From: Streptomyces sp. S.PB5
GTDB lineage: Bacteria; Actinomycetota; Actinomycetes; Streptomycetales; Streptomycetaceae
DNA length: 64,000 bases
Direction of reading: 5' to 3'
NCBI RefSeq assembly: GCF_030403745.1
Contig: NZ_JAQMWP010000009.1
Coordinates: 1-64,000 of the forward strand
The notes beneath the pieces were generated by a model. The model was given only the letters and a program-made list of their open reading frames with translations. It was not told the origin of the DNA and did not search any database. The position numbers and the translations under genes were made by a program. This document shows, piece after piece, positions 31,147 through 40,547 of the stretch; position 1 is the stretch's first letter; each line of letters starts with the position of its first letter.

Positions 31147-31794
31147 ATGGCACGGCGATACGACACCAACGACGCGACCGACCGCTCCACCGGTCTGCGC
31201 GAAGCCGCGTCCGCCGTCCGCCGTGGCGAGCTGGTGGTCCTCCCGACGGACACGGTGTACGGCATCGGCGCCGACGCGTTCTCCTCGGAGGCGGTCCACG
31301 ACCTGCTGGAGGCCAAGGGCCGGGGCCGCAACATGCCCACGCCCGTCCTGATCGGCTCCCCGAACACGCTCCACGGCCTCGTCACGGACTTCTCCGAGCT
31401 GGCGTGGGAGCTGGTCGACGCGTTCTGGCCGGGCGCGCTCACGCTCGTCGCCAAGCACCAGCCGTCCCTCCAGTGGGACCTCGGTGACACCCGGGGCACG
31501 GTCGCCGTCCGCATGCCGCTGCACCCGGTGGCGATCGAGCTCCTGACGGATGTCGGCCCGATGGCGGTGTCGTCCGCGAACCTCACGGGTCACCCGGCGC
31601 CGGAGGACTGTGACGCCGCGCAGGAGATGCTCGGCGACTCGGTCTCGGTCTACCTGGACGGCGGCCCGACCCCCGGCAACGTCCCGTCGTCGATCGTCGA
31701 CGTCACCCGTGAGGTCCCCATGCTCCTTCGCGCGGGCGCGATCTCCGCGGAGGAGCTGCGGAAGGTCGTACCAGACCTCGAGGTGGCCAATTGA
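31147..31794 (+). CDS. L-threonylcarbamoyladenylate synthase (Sua5/YrdC/TsaC family)
   Basis: A 215-residue protein that makes threonylcarbamoyl-AMP from Thr, bicarbonate and ATP for the t6A modification of tRNAs reading ANN codons. YrdC-domain signatures are LPTDTVYGIGADA near residue 32, RGRNMPTPVLIG, FWPGALTLV, RMPLHP and SSANLTGHPAP. There is no Sua5 C-terminal domain, so it is the short TsaC type. Its stop overlaps the TTG start of the following phosphatase-like gene. Confidence 0.92.
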   Translation: MARRYDTNDATDRSTGLREAASAVRRGELVVLPTDTVYGIGADAFSSEAVHDLLEAKGRGRNMPTPVLIGSPNTLHGLVTDFSELAWELVDAFWPGALTLVAKHQPSLQWDLGDTRGTVAVRMPLHPVAIELLTDVGPMAVSSANLTGHPAPEDCDAAQEMLGDSVSVYLDGGPTPGNVPSSIVDVTREVPMLLRAGAISAEELRKVVPDLEVAN

Positions 31795-32471
31795 CAGCCC
31801 CTGAAGCGGGGCGTGGCATAGGCCACCGGGAAAGCCTGGCGGAGATCACGACGACGTTCGTGGGGCTTCCGCGCGACAGCTTCCGCATCCTCCACGTCAG
31901 CACCGGCAACGTATGCCGCTCACCCATCACCGAGCGGCTCACCCGCCATTACGTGCACCAGCGGCTCGGCGTCCTCGGCGGCGGGCTGATCGTGGAGAGC
32001 GCGGGCACCTGGGGCCACGAGGGCGCGCCCATGGAGGCCAACGCGGAGACCGTGCTGGCCGACTTCGGCGCGGACGCCTCCGGCTTCGTGGGCCGTGAGC
32101 TCCTCGACGAGCACGTCATCATGGCCGACCTGGTCCTGACGGCCACCCGCGACCACCGCCAGCAGGTCATCTCGATGGGCCACTCGGCGGGCCTGCGCAC
32201 CTTCACGCTGAAGGAGTTCACCCGCCTGGTCCGCGCGATAGACCCGACAACGCTGCCACCCCTGGAGGACGGCGTGGTGGTCCGCGCCCGCGCCCTGGTC
32301 CGCGCGGCGGCGGCTCTACGCGGGTGGCTCCTGGCCCCGACGGCGGAGGCGGACGAGGTGTACGACCCGTACGGCGCCCCGCTGACGTTCTTCCGGTCGA
32401 TCGGCGACGAGATACACCAGGCGGTGGACCCGGTGGTGACGGCGCTGACGGGCGTGCCTGCCCGGACGTAA
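31791..32471 (+). CDS. Low-molecular-weight protein-tyrosine-phosphatase-like protein lacking the nucleophile Cys
   Basis: A 226-residue protein of the LMW-PTP fold. The P-loop reads HVSTGNVCRSPITERL. Against the family pattern VCxGNxCRSP, the first Cys is Ser (Ser37, codon AGC at 31899-31901), while GN, the second Cys, Arg and Ser are kept. The C-terminal DPYG Asp is also present. A Cys-to-Ser change abolishes phosphatase activity in studied LMW-PTPs but keeps ligand binding, so this may be a phosphotyrosine or phospho-ligand binding pseudoenzyme. TTG at 31791 overlaps the Sua5-like stop by 4 nt. Confidence 0.8.
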   Translation: MTAPEAGRGIGHRESLAEITTTFVGLPRDSFRILHVSTGNVCRSPITERLTRHYVHQRLGVLGGGLIVESAGTWGHEGAPMEANAETVLADFGADASGFVGRELLDEHVIMADLVLTATRDHRQQVISMGHSAGLRTFTLKEFTRLVRAIDPTTLPPLEDGVVVRARALVRAAAALRGWLLAPTAEADEVYDPYGAPLTFFRSIGDEIHQAVDPVVTALTGVPART

Positions 32472-32578
32472 CTCCGCGGAACGCCGACGACAAGCCCACG
32501 GCGGTGGCAACACCGGGCGCGGCTGTCGGCCCCGGCCTACATTGGACGTACGTCATCGTCGACGCCCCGGAGTCCATC

Positions 32579-33820
32579 ATGTCGGTCACCCATGCGCCCG
32601 AGACCGCTGACGTCCTGCGGCGGCAGGACCCAGAGCTGGCCGGGATCCTGCTCGGGGAGCTGGAGCGGCAGTCGACGTCGTTGCAGCTGATCGCCGCCGA
32701 GAACTTCTCCTCGCCTGCCGTGCTGGCGGCCCTCGGGTCGCCGCTCGCCAACAAGTACGCCGAGGGGTATCCGGGCGCACGGCATCACGGCGGGTGCGAG
32801 ATCGTCGATGTCGCCGAGCGGATCGCCGTCGACCGGGCCAAGGCGCTGTTCGGGGCCGAGCACGCCAATGTGCAGGCCCACTCCGGGTCCTCCGCCGTGC
32901 TGGCCGCGTACGCCGCGCTGCTGCGGCCGGGGGACACCGTCCTCGCTCTCGGGCTGCCCTACGGCGGGCATCTCACGCACGGGTCGCCCGCCAACTTCTC
33001 CGGCCGCTGGTTCGACTTCGTGCCCTACGGCGTCGATGCCGAGTCCGGGCTCATCGATCACGAGCAGGTGCGCACGCTCGCCCGTAACCACCGGCCCAAG
33101 GCGATCGTGTGCGGGTCCATCGCCTATCCCCGCCACATCGACTACGCCTTCTTCCGGGAGGTCGCCGACGAGGTCGGCGCCTATCTCATCGCCGACGCCG
33201 CTCACCCGATCGGGCTCGTCGCCGGGGGAGCGGCGCCCAGTCCGGTGCCGTACGCCGATGTCGTGTGCGCCACCACCCACAAGGTGCTGCGGGGGCCCCG
33301 CGGCGGGATGATCCTGTGCGGTGGCGAGCTCGCCGAGCGGGTCGACCGGGCGGTGTTCCCGTTCACGCAGGGCGGCGCGCAGATGCACACCATCGCCGCC
33401 AAGGCCGTCGCGTTCGGCGAGGCGGCAACACCGGCGTTCACGGCGTACGCCCATCAGGTGGTCGCCAATGCGAGGGTTCTCGCGGCGGGGCTGGCCGCCG
33501 AGGGGTTCGTCGTCACCACGGGCGGCACCGACACCCATCTGGTCACCGCCGACCCCGCCCCGCTCGGCGTCGAAGGGCGCACCGCGCGTGGGCGGCTCGC
33601 GGCGGCGGGGATGGTGCTGGACTGCTGTGCGCTGCCGCACGCGGACGCCCGGGGCCTGCGGCTCGGTACGGCGGCCGTGACCACGCAGGGGATGGGCGAG
33701 GCCGAGATGGCGCGGATCGCCGTACTGCTCGCGGGGGTGCTCAGAGGGGAGAGCGACGCCGTGAAGGTTCGTGAAGAAGTGCGGGAGCTGGTCGGCGGAT
33801 TTCCGCCGTATCACGGCTGA
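32579..33820 (+). CDS. glyA: Serine hydroxymethyltransferase paralogue
   Basis: A 413-residue PLP enzyme that interconverts Ser and Gly with tetrahydrofolate. SLQLIAAENFSSPAVLAALGS, NKYAEGYPG, NVQAHSGSSA and the PLP lysine in TTHKVLRGPRGG are visible. The usual DMAHIAGL strand is DAAHPIGL here. Streptomyces often has two GlyA-like proteins, and this is the copy next to the atp operon, so substrate preference may differ. ATG at 32579 is chosen from the clear SHMT N-terminus. The ribosome binding site is weak. Confidence 0.85.
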   Translation: MSVTHAPETADVLRRQDPELAGILLGELERQSTSLQLIAAENFSSPAVLAALGSPLANKYAEGYPGARHHGGCEIVDVAERIAVDRAKALFGAEHANVQAHSGSSAVLAAYAALLRPGDTVLALGLPYGGHLTHGSPANFSGRWFDFVPYGVDAESGLIDHEQVRTLARNHRPKAIVCGSIAYPRHIDYAFFREVADEVGAYLIADAAHPIGLVAGGAAPSPVPYADVVCATTHKVLRGPRGGMILCGGELAERVDRAVFPFTQGGAQMHTIAAKAVAFGEAATPAFTAYAHQVVANARVLAAGLAAEGFVVTTGGTDTHLVTADPAPLGVEGRTARGRLAAAGMVLDCCALPHADARGLRLGTAAVTTQGMGEAEMARIAVLLAGVLRGESDAVKVREEVRELVGGFPPYHG

Positions 33821-33970
33821 GCGGGGGTAGGCGGCCCTGCGTACACCTGGGTGCAACCTGAGTGCACAGCCACACGTGCAACCATCGTCGCTACCCGGAA
33901 GTCTCCATCCGTATGCGTGCATCGCTAGGGTGTGGGGCTGAGATGGCCAGCGAGACCTGTGGGGAAGCCC

Positions 33971-35299
33971 GTGCGTGAATACCTGCTGACGCTCTGCATC
34001 ACGGCCGCGGTGACGTATCTGCTGACAGGGCCGGTGCGGAAGTTCGCGATCGTGGCCGGAGCGATGCCGGAGATCAGGGCCCGTGACGTGCACCGGGAAC
34101 CGACTCCGCGGCTCGGCGGTATCGCCATGTTCTTCGGTCTGTGCGCGGGGCTGCTGGTCGCCGACCACCTCACCAACCTCGGTGAGGTCTTCGACAACTC
34201 CAACGAGCCGCGCGCGCTGCTGTCCGGCGCCGCCCTCATCTGGCTGATCGGTGTCCTGGACGACAAGTTCGAGATCGACGCCCTGATCAAACTGGGCGGC
34301 CAGATGATCGCCGCCGGCGTCATGGTCATGCAGGGTCTGACGATTCTGTGGCTGCCCATCCCCAAGGTCGGCACGGTCGCGTTGACCCAGTGGCAGGGCA
34401 CCCTGCTGACGGTCGCGCTGGTCGTCATCACCATCAACGCGGTCAACTTCGTCGACGGCCTCGACGGCCTCGCGGCCGGCATGGTGTGCATCGCGGCCGC
34501 GGCGTTCTTCATGTACGCCTACCGCATCTGGTACTCGTACGGCATCGAGGCGGCCGCCCCGGCGACCCTCTTCTCGGCGATCCTGATGGGCATGTGCGTG
34601 GGATTCCTGCCGCACAACATGCACCCGGCGCGGATCTTCATGGGCGACTCGGGCTCGATGCTCATCGGGCTGGTCCTGGCGGCGGGCGCCATCTCGGTCA
34701 CAGGCCAGGTCGACCCGGACAACCTCTTCGGAGGGTCCGAGCGCAGCGCGGTGCATCAGATGGTCCCTCTCTACATCCCGCTGCTGATGCCGCTGACGAT
34801 CATCGCGATCCCGGCCGCCGACCTGATCCTCGCCATCGTGCGCCGCACCTGGCGCGGCCAGTCGCCGTTCGCCGCCGACCGCGGGCATCTGCACCACCGG
34901 CTCCTGGAGATCGGGCACTCGCACAGCCGCGCGGTGCTGATCATGTACTTCTGGTCGGCGCTGATCGCGTTCGGAGCGCTCGCCTACTCCGTGAACTCGG
35001 CGTCCATGTGGATCGTCCTGGGTGTGGTGTTCCTCAGCGCGATCGGGCTGCTCCTGTTGCTGCTGCCGCGCTTCACCCCGCGCGCCCCGATGTGGGCCCA
35101 GGCCTTCGTACCGCCGCGCTACCGCCGTCGTCGTACGGACGTTGCGGAACCGGCTGCGGCGGTGCAGCCGAGCGTCCCCGCGAAGGACGAGGAGGAACGC
35201 ACTCCCGTCGCCGTCGGCGTCTCCGGTGTCAACGGCGCGACCGCCCTCGGCGCCCGTTCGCGCTTCCTGGACCGGCGTAAAGCCGGGTCGTCGCGCTGA
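33971..35299 (+). CDS. MraY/WecA-family polyprenyl-phosphate HexNAc-1-phosphate transferase
   Basis: A 442-residue membrane enzyme with about 11 segments. Signature cytosolic loops are visible: REPTPRLGGIAM, GVLDDKFEID (the DD motif), NAVNFVDGLDGLAAG, RIFMGDSGSM and the C-terminal H-rich DRGHLHHRLLEIGHS typical of the WecA/TagO branch. It links a sugar-1-phosphate to undecaprenyl phosphate to start a wall glycopolymer, which may then be attached by LCP ligases. A 75-residue hydrophilic tail follows. GTG at 33971 is preferred because GGGGAAG lies just upstream. Confidence 0.9.
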   Translation: MREYLLTLCITAAVTYLLTGPVRKFAIVAGAMPEIRARDVHREPTPRLGGIAMFFGLCAGLLVADHLTNLGEVFDNSNEPRALLSGAALIWLIGVLDDKFEIDALIKLGGQMIAAGVMVMQGLTILWLPIPKVGTVALTQWQGTLLTVALVVITINAVNFVDGLDGLAAGMVCIAAAAFFMYAYRIWYSYGIEAAAPATLFSAILMGMCVGFLPHNMHPARIFMGDSGSMLIGLVLAAGAISVTGQVDPDNLFGGSERSAVHQMVPLYIPLLMPLTIIAIPAADLILAIVRRTWRGQSPFAADRGHLHHRLLEIGHSHSRAVLIMYFWSALIAFGALAYSVNSASMWIVLGVVFLSAIGLLLLLLPRFTPRAPMWAQAFVPPRYRRRRTDVAEPAAAVQPSVPAKDEEERTPVAVGVSGVNGATALGARSRFLDRRKAGSSR

Positions 35300-35609
35300 C
35301 GCGGCAAGGTAAGAATCTGACTAGAGCATTGCCAAGTCGTGGGAGTGGGTTGGGTGTGCATAGCGGCCCAATATCAGACAACTGGGCCGCATTCTTGCAC
35401 AGACGCGCACTGTCACTCTCATGTGTGACAGCAAGCACACCAACCAGGTAAAGACCTCATCAAATAGTTTGTGATACGGTTCACGAGAACCCCGGGTAGA
35501 GCCGACGGACCGTAGTGCGACGGTCCATTGGTGTGAGGTCCCCTCTCAGTCCGGGACTACGCTCGTCCATGACGACACCCCTTCCCCCTTTGAAAGCGGA
35601 GTTGCCGCC
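35300..35609. promoter_or_regulatory. Gap upstream of the atp operon
   Basis: A 310-bp gap without a gene. GCGGCCCA (35363-35370) pairs with 35383-35390 and is followed by ATTCTT, a likely terminator for the upstream gene. CTGTCAC (35410-35416) pairs with 35425-35431. The AT-richer stretch at 35455-35485 with TTGTGATACGGT is the most likely atp promoter area. I see no firm -35/-10 pair. Confidence 0.5.
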
Positions 35610-36041
35610 ATGCCGTCCAACGACGTCCGGAATCTGGCCCAGGCTGCCGTGCCCACGGCCGCCGTCGGCGCTGTTGCCGCCGTCGTCAGTGGCGTGGTCG
35701 CCGGTGGCAAAGGGGCGATCGGGGCGGTCGTCGCGACGGTGATCGTGATCCTCTTCATGGGAATCGGTCTCTACGTTCTGCAGCGCACTGCCAAATCGCT
35801 TCCGCACCTCTTCCAGGCGATGGGCCTGATGCTGTACGCGGCTCAGATCCTGCTGCTGTTCGTCTTCCTGGCGGCGTTCAAGAACACAACGCTGTTCCAC
35901 CCCAAGGCTTTTGCCATCACACTCGTCGCCGGCACCCTCGCGTGGATCGCGGCGCAGACGCGCGCCCACATGAAGGCCAAGATCCTCTACGTCGAACCCG
36001 ATTCGGGCAACAAGCCCGAAAAATCGGGGCACTCGTCGTGA
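35610..36041 (+). CDS. atpI: ATP synthase protein I
   Basis: A 143-residue membrane protein at the head of the atp operon. Four hydrophobic segments lie at about 15-32, 36-57 (AIGAVVATVIVILFMGIGLYVL), 70-90 and 97-117. AtpI helps assemble the c-ring and may support Mg uptake. It is not part of the mature enzyme. The position directly before atpB supports the call, since the sequence itself is poorly conserved in this family. Confidence 0.85.
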   Translation: MPSNDVRNLAQAAVPTAAVGAVAAVVSGVVAGGKGAIGAVVATVIVILFMGIGLYVLQRTAKSLPHLFQAMGLMLYAAQILLLFVFLAAFKNTTLFHPKAFAITLVAGTLAWIAAQTRAHMKAKILYVEPDSGNKPEKSGHSS

Positions 36042-36266
36042 GAGGTAGGGCCGGGATAAATGTGCATGAGAGAGCCTGCTATCGTCCGGTGCCAACTGCG
36101 GCATCGCGGGCGCGGGCATCTGAGCTGACGCCTGCTCAATCGCGAGGCGAGATGCCCCCCAGCCGCCCCCACATCCGTAACACCAGTCCCGTGCCGAATC
36201 GCGGCCCCGCGCCGCGCCGACACAACGAGGTTGCCGTACCTATGCGCCACGATGAAGGAGCCCGCG

Positions 36267-37097
36267 GTGAGTGCTGACCCGACGCAGACGCTCGCTTTCG
36301 ACACGAGCTGTCACCTGTTCGACGGGTGTGGTTTCGACACGGTCGCTCCGGGCCTGCACTCGTTCCTCTTCGAGCCCCTGCTGGGCGACGCAGACGGTAA
36401 CGCGCTCTACTTCAACAAGCCGATGCTGCTGGCCCTGCTCGGCTCGCTGATCATCGTGGGCTTCTTCTGGGCCGCGTTCGCCCGGCCGAAGCTCGTCCCC
36501 GGCAAGCTCCAGATGATCGCCGAGGCCGGTTACGACTTCGTACGCCGCGGCATCGTCTACGAGACGATCGGCAAGAAGGAGGGCGAGAAGTACGTACCGC
36601 TCGCCGTCTCCCTCTTCTTCTTCATCTGGATGATGAACCTCTGGTCGATCATCCCGGTCGCCGCCTTCCCGGTGACGTCGATCATCGCCTACCCGATGGT
36701 CCTCGCCCTGATCGTCTACGTCCTGTGGGTCTCCCTGACCTTCAAGCGGCACGGTCTGGTCGGAGCCTTCAAGAACTTCTCCGGCTACGACAAGTCGCTG
36801 GGCGCGGTCCTCCCGCTCTCCATGACCATCGAGCTCGCGTCGAACCTGATCGTCCGCCCCTTCACCCACGCGGTGCGACTCTTCGCGAACATGTTCGCCG
36901 GCCACACCCTGCTGCTGCTCTTCACGATCGCCAGCTGGTACATGCTCAACGGCATCGGCATCGCCTACTCGGCCGTCTCCTTCGTGATGGTCATCGTGAT
37001 GACGGCCTTCGAGCTCTTCATCCAGGCGGTTCAGGCGTATGTCTTCGTCCTGCTGACCTGCACCTTCATCCAGGGCGCGCTCGCCGAGCACCACTGA
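36267..37097 (+). CDS. atpB: F0F1 ATP synthase subunit a
   Basis: A 276-residue membrane stator subunit forming the proton half-channels. The essential Arg is in the helix with VRLFANMFAGHTLL. ELASNLIVRPF and the C-terminal QAYVFVLLTCTFI are also typical. GTG at 36267 follows AAGGAG by six bases, and the upstream ATG/TTG codons lie in or before that site. A 225-bp gap after atpI contains TATCGT near 36080, so an internal promoter is possible. Confidence 0.95.
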   Translation: MSADPTQTLAFDTSCHLFDGCGFDTVAPGLHSFLFEPLLGDADGNALYFNKPMLLALLGSLIIVGFFWAAFARPKLVPGKLQMIAEAGYDFVRRGIVYETIGKKEGEKYVPLAVSLFFFIWMMNLWSIIPVAAFPVTSIIAYPMVLALIVYVLWVSLTFKRHGLVGAFKNFSGYDKSLGAVLPLSMTIELASNLIVRPFTHAVRLFANMFAGHTLLLLFTIASWYMLNGIGIAYSAVSFVMVIVMTAFELFIQAVQAYVFVLLTCTFIQGALAEHH

Positions 37098-37174
37098 GCA
37101 CCGCCCCCGCCACACCCCCAGAGACATCCGGTGGCCAACCCCCACCGGTCACGTAAAGAGAAGGAAGAACTGGC

Positions 37175-37399
37175 ATGTCCCAGATGCTCGCTGCGGTCGA
37201 CGGCAACCTCGGCTCCATCGGCTACGGCCTCGCGGCGATCGGCCCGGGCGTCGGCGTCGGCATCATCTTCGGTAACGGCACCCAGGCTCTCGCCCGCCAG
37301 CCCGAGGCCGCCGGTCTGATCCGCGCCAACCAGATCCTGGGCTTCGCCTTCTGTGAGGCGCTTGCCCTGATCGGTCTCGTCATGCCGTTCGTCTACTAA
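37175..37399 (+). CDS. atpE: F0F1 ATP synthase subunit c
   Basis: A 74-residue hairpin of two membrane helices that assembles into the rotor ring. The polar loop is ARQPEAAG, and the proton-carrying carboxylate is Glu61 in FCEALALIGL. Glu rather than Asp is usual in Gram-positive bacteria. It has a strong AGAGAAGGAAG ribosome binding site, fitting its high copy number in the complex. Confidence 0.97.
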   Translation: MSQMLAAVDGNLGSIGYGLAAIGPGVGVGIIFGNGTQALARQPEAAGLIRANQILGFAFCEALALIGLVMPFVY

Positions 37400-37441
37400 G
37401 ACGAACCCTGACGACCGACCCTTTCGACGAAAGGCACTGAT

Positions 37442-37996
37442 GTGACATCCGCCCTGGTTTTCCTGGCGGCTGAAGAGGGGCACAAGGAAAACCCCCTCAT
37501 TCCGCCGTGGCCGGAAGTTGTCATCGGCCTGATCGCCTTCGTCATCGTCTTCGGCTTCCTCGCGAAGAAGCTCCTCCCGACCATCAACAAGGTTCTGGAA
37601 GAGCGTCGCGAGGCCATCGAGGGCGGTATCGAGAAGGCCGAGGCCGCCCAGACCGAGGCTCAGAGCGTCCTTGAGCAGTACAAGGCTCAGCTCGACGAGG
37701 CCCGGCACGAGGCCGCGCGTCTGCGCCAGGAGGCGCAGGAGCAGGGCGCCACGCTCATCGCCGAGATGCGCGCGGAAGGCCAGCGGCAGCGTGAGGAGAT
37801 CGTGGCCGCCGGTCACGCCCAGATCGAGGCCGACCGCAAGGCCGCCGCGTCCGCGCTGCGTCAGGACGTCGGCAAGCTCGCCACCGACCTGGCCGGCAAG
37901 CTCGTCGGTGAGTCCCTCGAGGACCACGCCCGGCAGTCCCGCGTCATCGACCGCTTCCTCGACGAGCTCGAGGAGAAGGCCGAGGCGGCTCGATGA
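37442..37996 (+). CDS. atpF: F0F1 ATP synthase subunit b
   Basis: A 184-residue peripheral stalk subunit. One N-terminal membrane helix (~24-44, VVIGLIAFVIVFGFLAKKLL) is followed by a long charged coiled coil (EERREAIEGGIEKAEAAQTE ...). It connects subunit a to delta and F1. GTG start. The stop overlaps the atpH ATG (ATGA), so b and delta are translationally coupled. Confidence 0.95.
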   Translation: MTSALVFLAAEEGHKENPLIPPWPEVVIGLIAFVIVFGFLAKKLLPTINKVLEERREAIEGGIEKAEAAQTEAQSVLEQYKAQLDEARHEAARLRQEAQEQGATLIAEMRAEGQRQREEIVAAGHAQIEADRKAAASALRQDVGKLATDLAGKLVGESLEDHARQSRVIDRFLDELEEKAEAAR

Positions 37997-38814
37997 CGGC
38001 GCACGGAGCGAGCCGCGAGGCTACAGCTTCGGCACGTGAGCGTCTCGACGCGCTGACGGACAACACGTCCGTGAACGCCGGCACGCTCGCCAACGAGCTG
38101 GCCGCCGTCACCGCGCTGCTCGACCGCGAGGTGTCGCTGCGTCGGGTCCTCACCGACCCGGCGCAGGCCGGCGAGGCCAAGGCCGAACTGGTCCAGCGCC
38201 TCTTCGGCGGCCAGGTGGGCGGGGAGACCGCCGATCTGGTGTCCGGCATGGTGCGTTCCCGCTGGTCGCAGTCGCGCGACCTGGTGGACGCCCTGGAGGA
38301 GCTGGCGGACCTCGCCGACCTCACCGCCGCGCAGCAGGCGAACGCGCTCGACGACGTCGAGGACGAACTGTTCCGCTTCGGCCGGATCGTCACTTCGAAC
38401 ACCGAGCTGCGCGCCGCGCTGACCGACCGCGCCGCGACGGCGTCGGCCAAGGGCGAGCTGCTGCGCAGCCTGCTCGGCGGCCGTGCCGACGCGACCACCG
38501 AGCGTCTGGTGACGCGTCTTGTGACCGCGCCCCGGGGACGTAGCCTGGAGTCGGGACTGGAGTCCCTGTCCAAGCTCGCCGCCGAGCGCCGGAACCGACT
38601 GGTCGCCGTCGTCACCTCGGCGGTGCCGCTGAGCGACACGCAGAAGCAGCGCCTGGGCGCCGCCCTCGCGAAGCTCTACGGGCACCAGATCCACCTGAAC
38701 ATCGACGTGGACCCCGAGGTCCTCGGCGGTATCCGGGTGCAGGTCGGTGACGAGGTCATCAACGGCTCCCTCGCGGACCGTATCGAGGACGCCGGCCGCC
38801 GCCTGGCGGGCTGA
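37993..38814 (+). CDS. atpH: F0F1 ATP synthase subunit delta
   Basis: A 273-residue stalk subunit linking b to the top of F1. It is about 95 residues longer than E. coli delta, with an N-terminal helical extension as in other actinobacteria. C-terminal signatures are VAVVTSAVPLSDTQKQRL and GGIRVQVGDEVINGSLADRI. It is not fused to b, unlike in mycobacteria, where a b-like domain is joined to delta. Confidence 0.93.
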   Translation: MTAHGASREATASARERLDALTDNTSVNAGTLANELAAVTALLDREVSLRRVLTDPAQAGEAKAELVQRLFGGQVGGETADLVSGMVRSRWSQSRDLVDALEELADLADLTAAQQANALDDVEDELFRFGRIVTSNTELRAALTDRAATASAKGELLRSLLGGRADATTERLVTRLVTAPRGRSLESGLESLSKLAAERRNRLVAVVTSAVPLSDTQKQRLGAALAKLYGHQIHLNIDVDPEVLGGIRVQVGDEVINGSLADRIEDAGRRLAG

Positions 38815-38842
38815 GCAGCAACTTCATAAGCAGTACGTACAG

Positions 38843-38888
38843 ACGGCCCGGTTGGGCCGTGCAGAGGATTCCTGGGGGTCGCCCCCAG
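38843..38888 (+). repeat. Hairpin pair in the atpH-atpA gap
   Basis: ACGGCCC (38843-38849) pairs with 38854-38860 around GGTT. CTGGGGG (38872-38878) pairs with 38882-38888 around TCG. A short palindrome AAGTTGAAACTT follows. The 122-bp gap is the longest between F1 genes. The hairpins may mark an RNA processing or stability boundary between the F0 and F1 parts of the transcript. Confidence 0.5.
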
Positions 38889-38936
38889 ACCCCCAAGTTG
38901 AAACTTCGGGCCCAACAAGGAGAGCAGGGAACCCAG

Positions 38937-40526
38937 ATGGCGGAGCTCACGATCCGGCCGGAGGAGATCCGGGACGCGCTGGAGAACTTCGTCCAGTCGT
39001 ACAAGCCGGACGCGGCCTCGCGCGAGGAGGTCGGTACGGTCACCCTTGCCGGCGACGGCATCGCGAAGGTCGAGGGTCTGCCCTCGGCCATGGCCAACGA
39101 ACTGCTGAAGTTCGAGGACGGCACCCTCGGCCTCGCGCTCAACCTGGAAGAGCGCGAGATCGGCGCCATCGTCCTCGGTGAGTTCAGCGGCATCGAGGAG
39201 GGTCAGCCGGTCACGCGTACCGGCGAGGTCCTGTCGGTCGCCGTGGGCGAGGGCTACCTCGGCCGTGTCGTCGACCCCCTCGGCAACCCGATCGACGGCC
39301 TCGGCGAGATCGAGACCACCGGTCGCCGCGCCCTCGAGCTGCAGGCCCCGGGCGTCATGGCCCGTAAGTCGGTGCACGAGCCGATGGAGACCGGCTACAA
39401 GGCCGTCGACGCGATGACCCCGATCGGCCGTGGCCAGCGTCAGCTGATCATCGGTGACCGTCAGACCGGCAAGACCGCCCTGGCCGTCGACACGATCATC
39501 AACCAGCGCGACAACTGGCGCTCCGGCGACCCGTCGAAGCAGGTCCGCTGCGTCTACGTCGCCATCGGCCAGAAGGGCTCGACCATCGCCTCCGTGCGTG
39601 GCGCCCTCGAAGAGGCCGGCGCGCTGGAGTACACGACCATCGTCGCCGCCCCGGCGTCCGACCCGGCCGGCTTCAAGTACCTGGCGCCGTACACCGGTTC
39701 GGCCATCGGCCAGCAGTGGATGTACGAGGGCAAGCACGTCCTCATCATCTTCGACGACCTCTCGAAGCAGGCCGACGCCTACCGCGCCGTGTCCCTGCTG
39801 CTGCGCCGCCCGCCGGGGCGTGAGGCCTACCCGGGTGACGTCTTCTACCTGCACTCCCGTCTGCTGGAGCGCTGCGCGAAGCTCTCCGACGAGCTGGGCG
39901 CCGGCTCGATGACCGGTCTGCCGATCGTCGAGACCAAGGCCAACGACGTGTCGGCGTTCATCCCGACCAACGTCATCTCCATCACCGACGGCCAGTGCTT
40001 CCTGGAGTCGGACCTGTTCAACGCCGGTCAGCGCCCCGCGCTGAACGTCGGTATCTCCGTCTCCCGAGTCGGTGGTTCCGCGCAGCACAAGGCGATGAAG
40101 CAGGTCTCCGGCCGTCTCCGCCTCGACCTGGCCCAGTACCGCGAGCTGGAGGCGTTCGCCGCCTTCGGTTCCGACCTGGACGCCGCGTCGAAGGCGCAGC
40201 TGGAGCGTGGTCAGCGTCTGGTCGAGCTGCTCAAGCAGCCGCAGTACCAGCCGATGCCGACCGAGGACCAGGTCGTCTCCGTGTGGTCCGCGACCACCGG
40301 CAAGATGGACGACGTCCCGGTCGCCGACATCCGCCGCTTCGAGAAGGAGCTCCTGGAGTACCTGCACCGCAAGGAGCAGGGCCTCATGACCTCCATCAAG
40401 GAGGGCGGCAAGATGTCGGACGACACGCTCACCGCCATCGCCGACGGCATTGCGGAGTTCAAGAAGCAGTTCGAGACCTCGGACGGCAAGCTTCTCGGCG
40501 AAGACGCGCCTGCCGCGGCCAAGTGA
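38937..40526 (+). CDS. atpA: F0F1 ATP synthase subunit alpha
   Basis: A 529-residue non-catalytic nucleotide-binding F1 subunit. The N-terminal beta barrel (VTLAGDGIAKVEGLPSA), the P-loop GDRQTGKTAL, the visit motif PAPATD-like APASDP, and the signature near ISVSRVGGSAQ are visible. The C-terminus is about 20 residues longer than in E. coli, as in mycobacteria, where a C-terminal alpha extension dampens ATP hydrolysis. Whether that applies here is inferred. ATG at 38937 is chosen from the MAELTIRPEEI start. Confidence 0.97.
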   Translation: MAELTIRPEEIRDALENFVQSYKPDAASREEVGTVTLAGDGIAKVEGLPSAMANELLKFEDGTLGLALNLEEREIGAIVLGEFSGIEEGQPVTRTGEVLSVAVGEGYLGRVVDPLGNPIDGLGEIETTGRRALELQAPGVMARKSVHEPMETGYKAVDAMTPIGRGQRQLIIGDRQTGKTALAVDTIINQRDNWRSGDPSKQVRCVYVAIGQKGSTIASVRGALEEAGALEYTTIVAAPASDPAGFKYLAPYTGSAIGQQWMYEGKHVLIIFDDLSKQADAYRAVSLLLRRPPGREAYPGDVFYLHSRLLERCAKLSDELGAGSMTGLPIVETKANDVSAFIPTNVISITDGQCFLESDLFNAGQRPALNVGISVSRVGGSAQHKAMKQVSGRLRLDLAQYRELEAFAAFGSDLDAASKAQLERGQRLVELLKQPQYQPMPTEDQVVSVWSATTGKMDDVPVADIRRFEKELLEYLHRKEQGLMTSIKEGGKMSDDTLTAIADGIAEFKKQFETSDGKLLGEDAPAAAK

Positions 40527-40547
40527 CGTAAGGAAGGGACCTGACTC

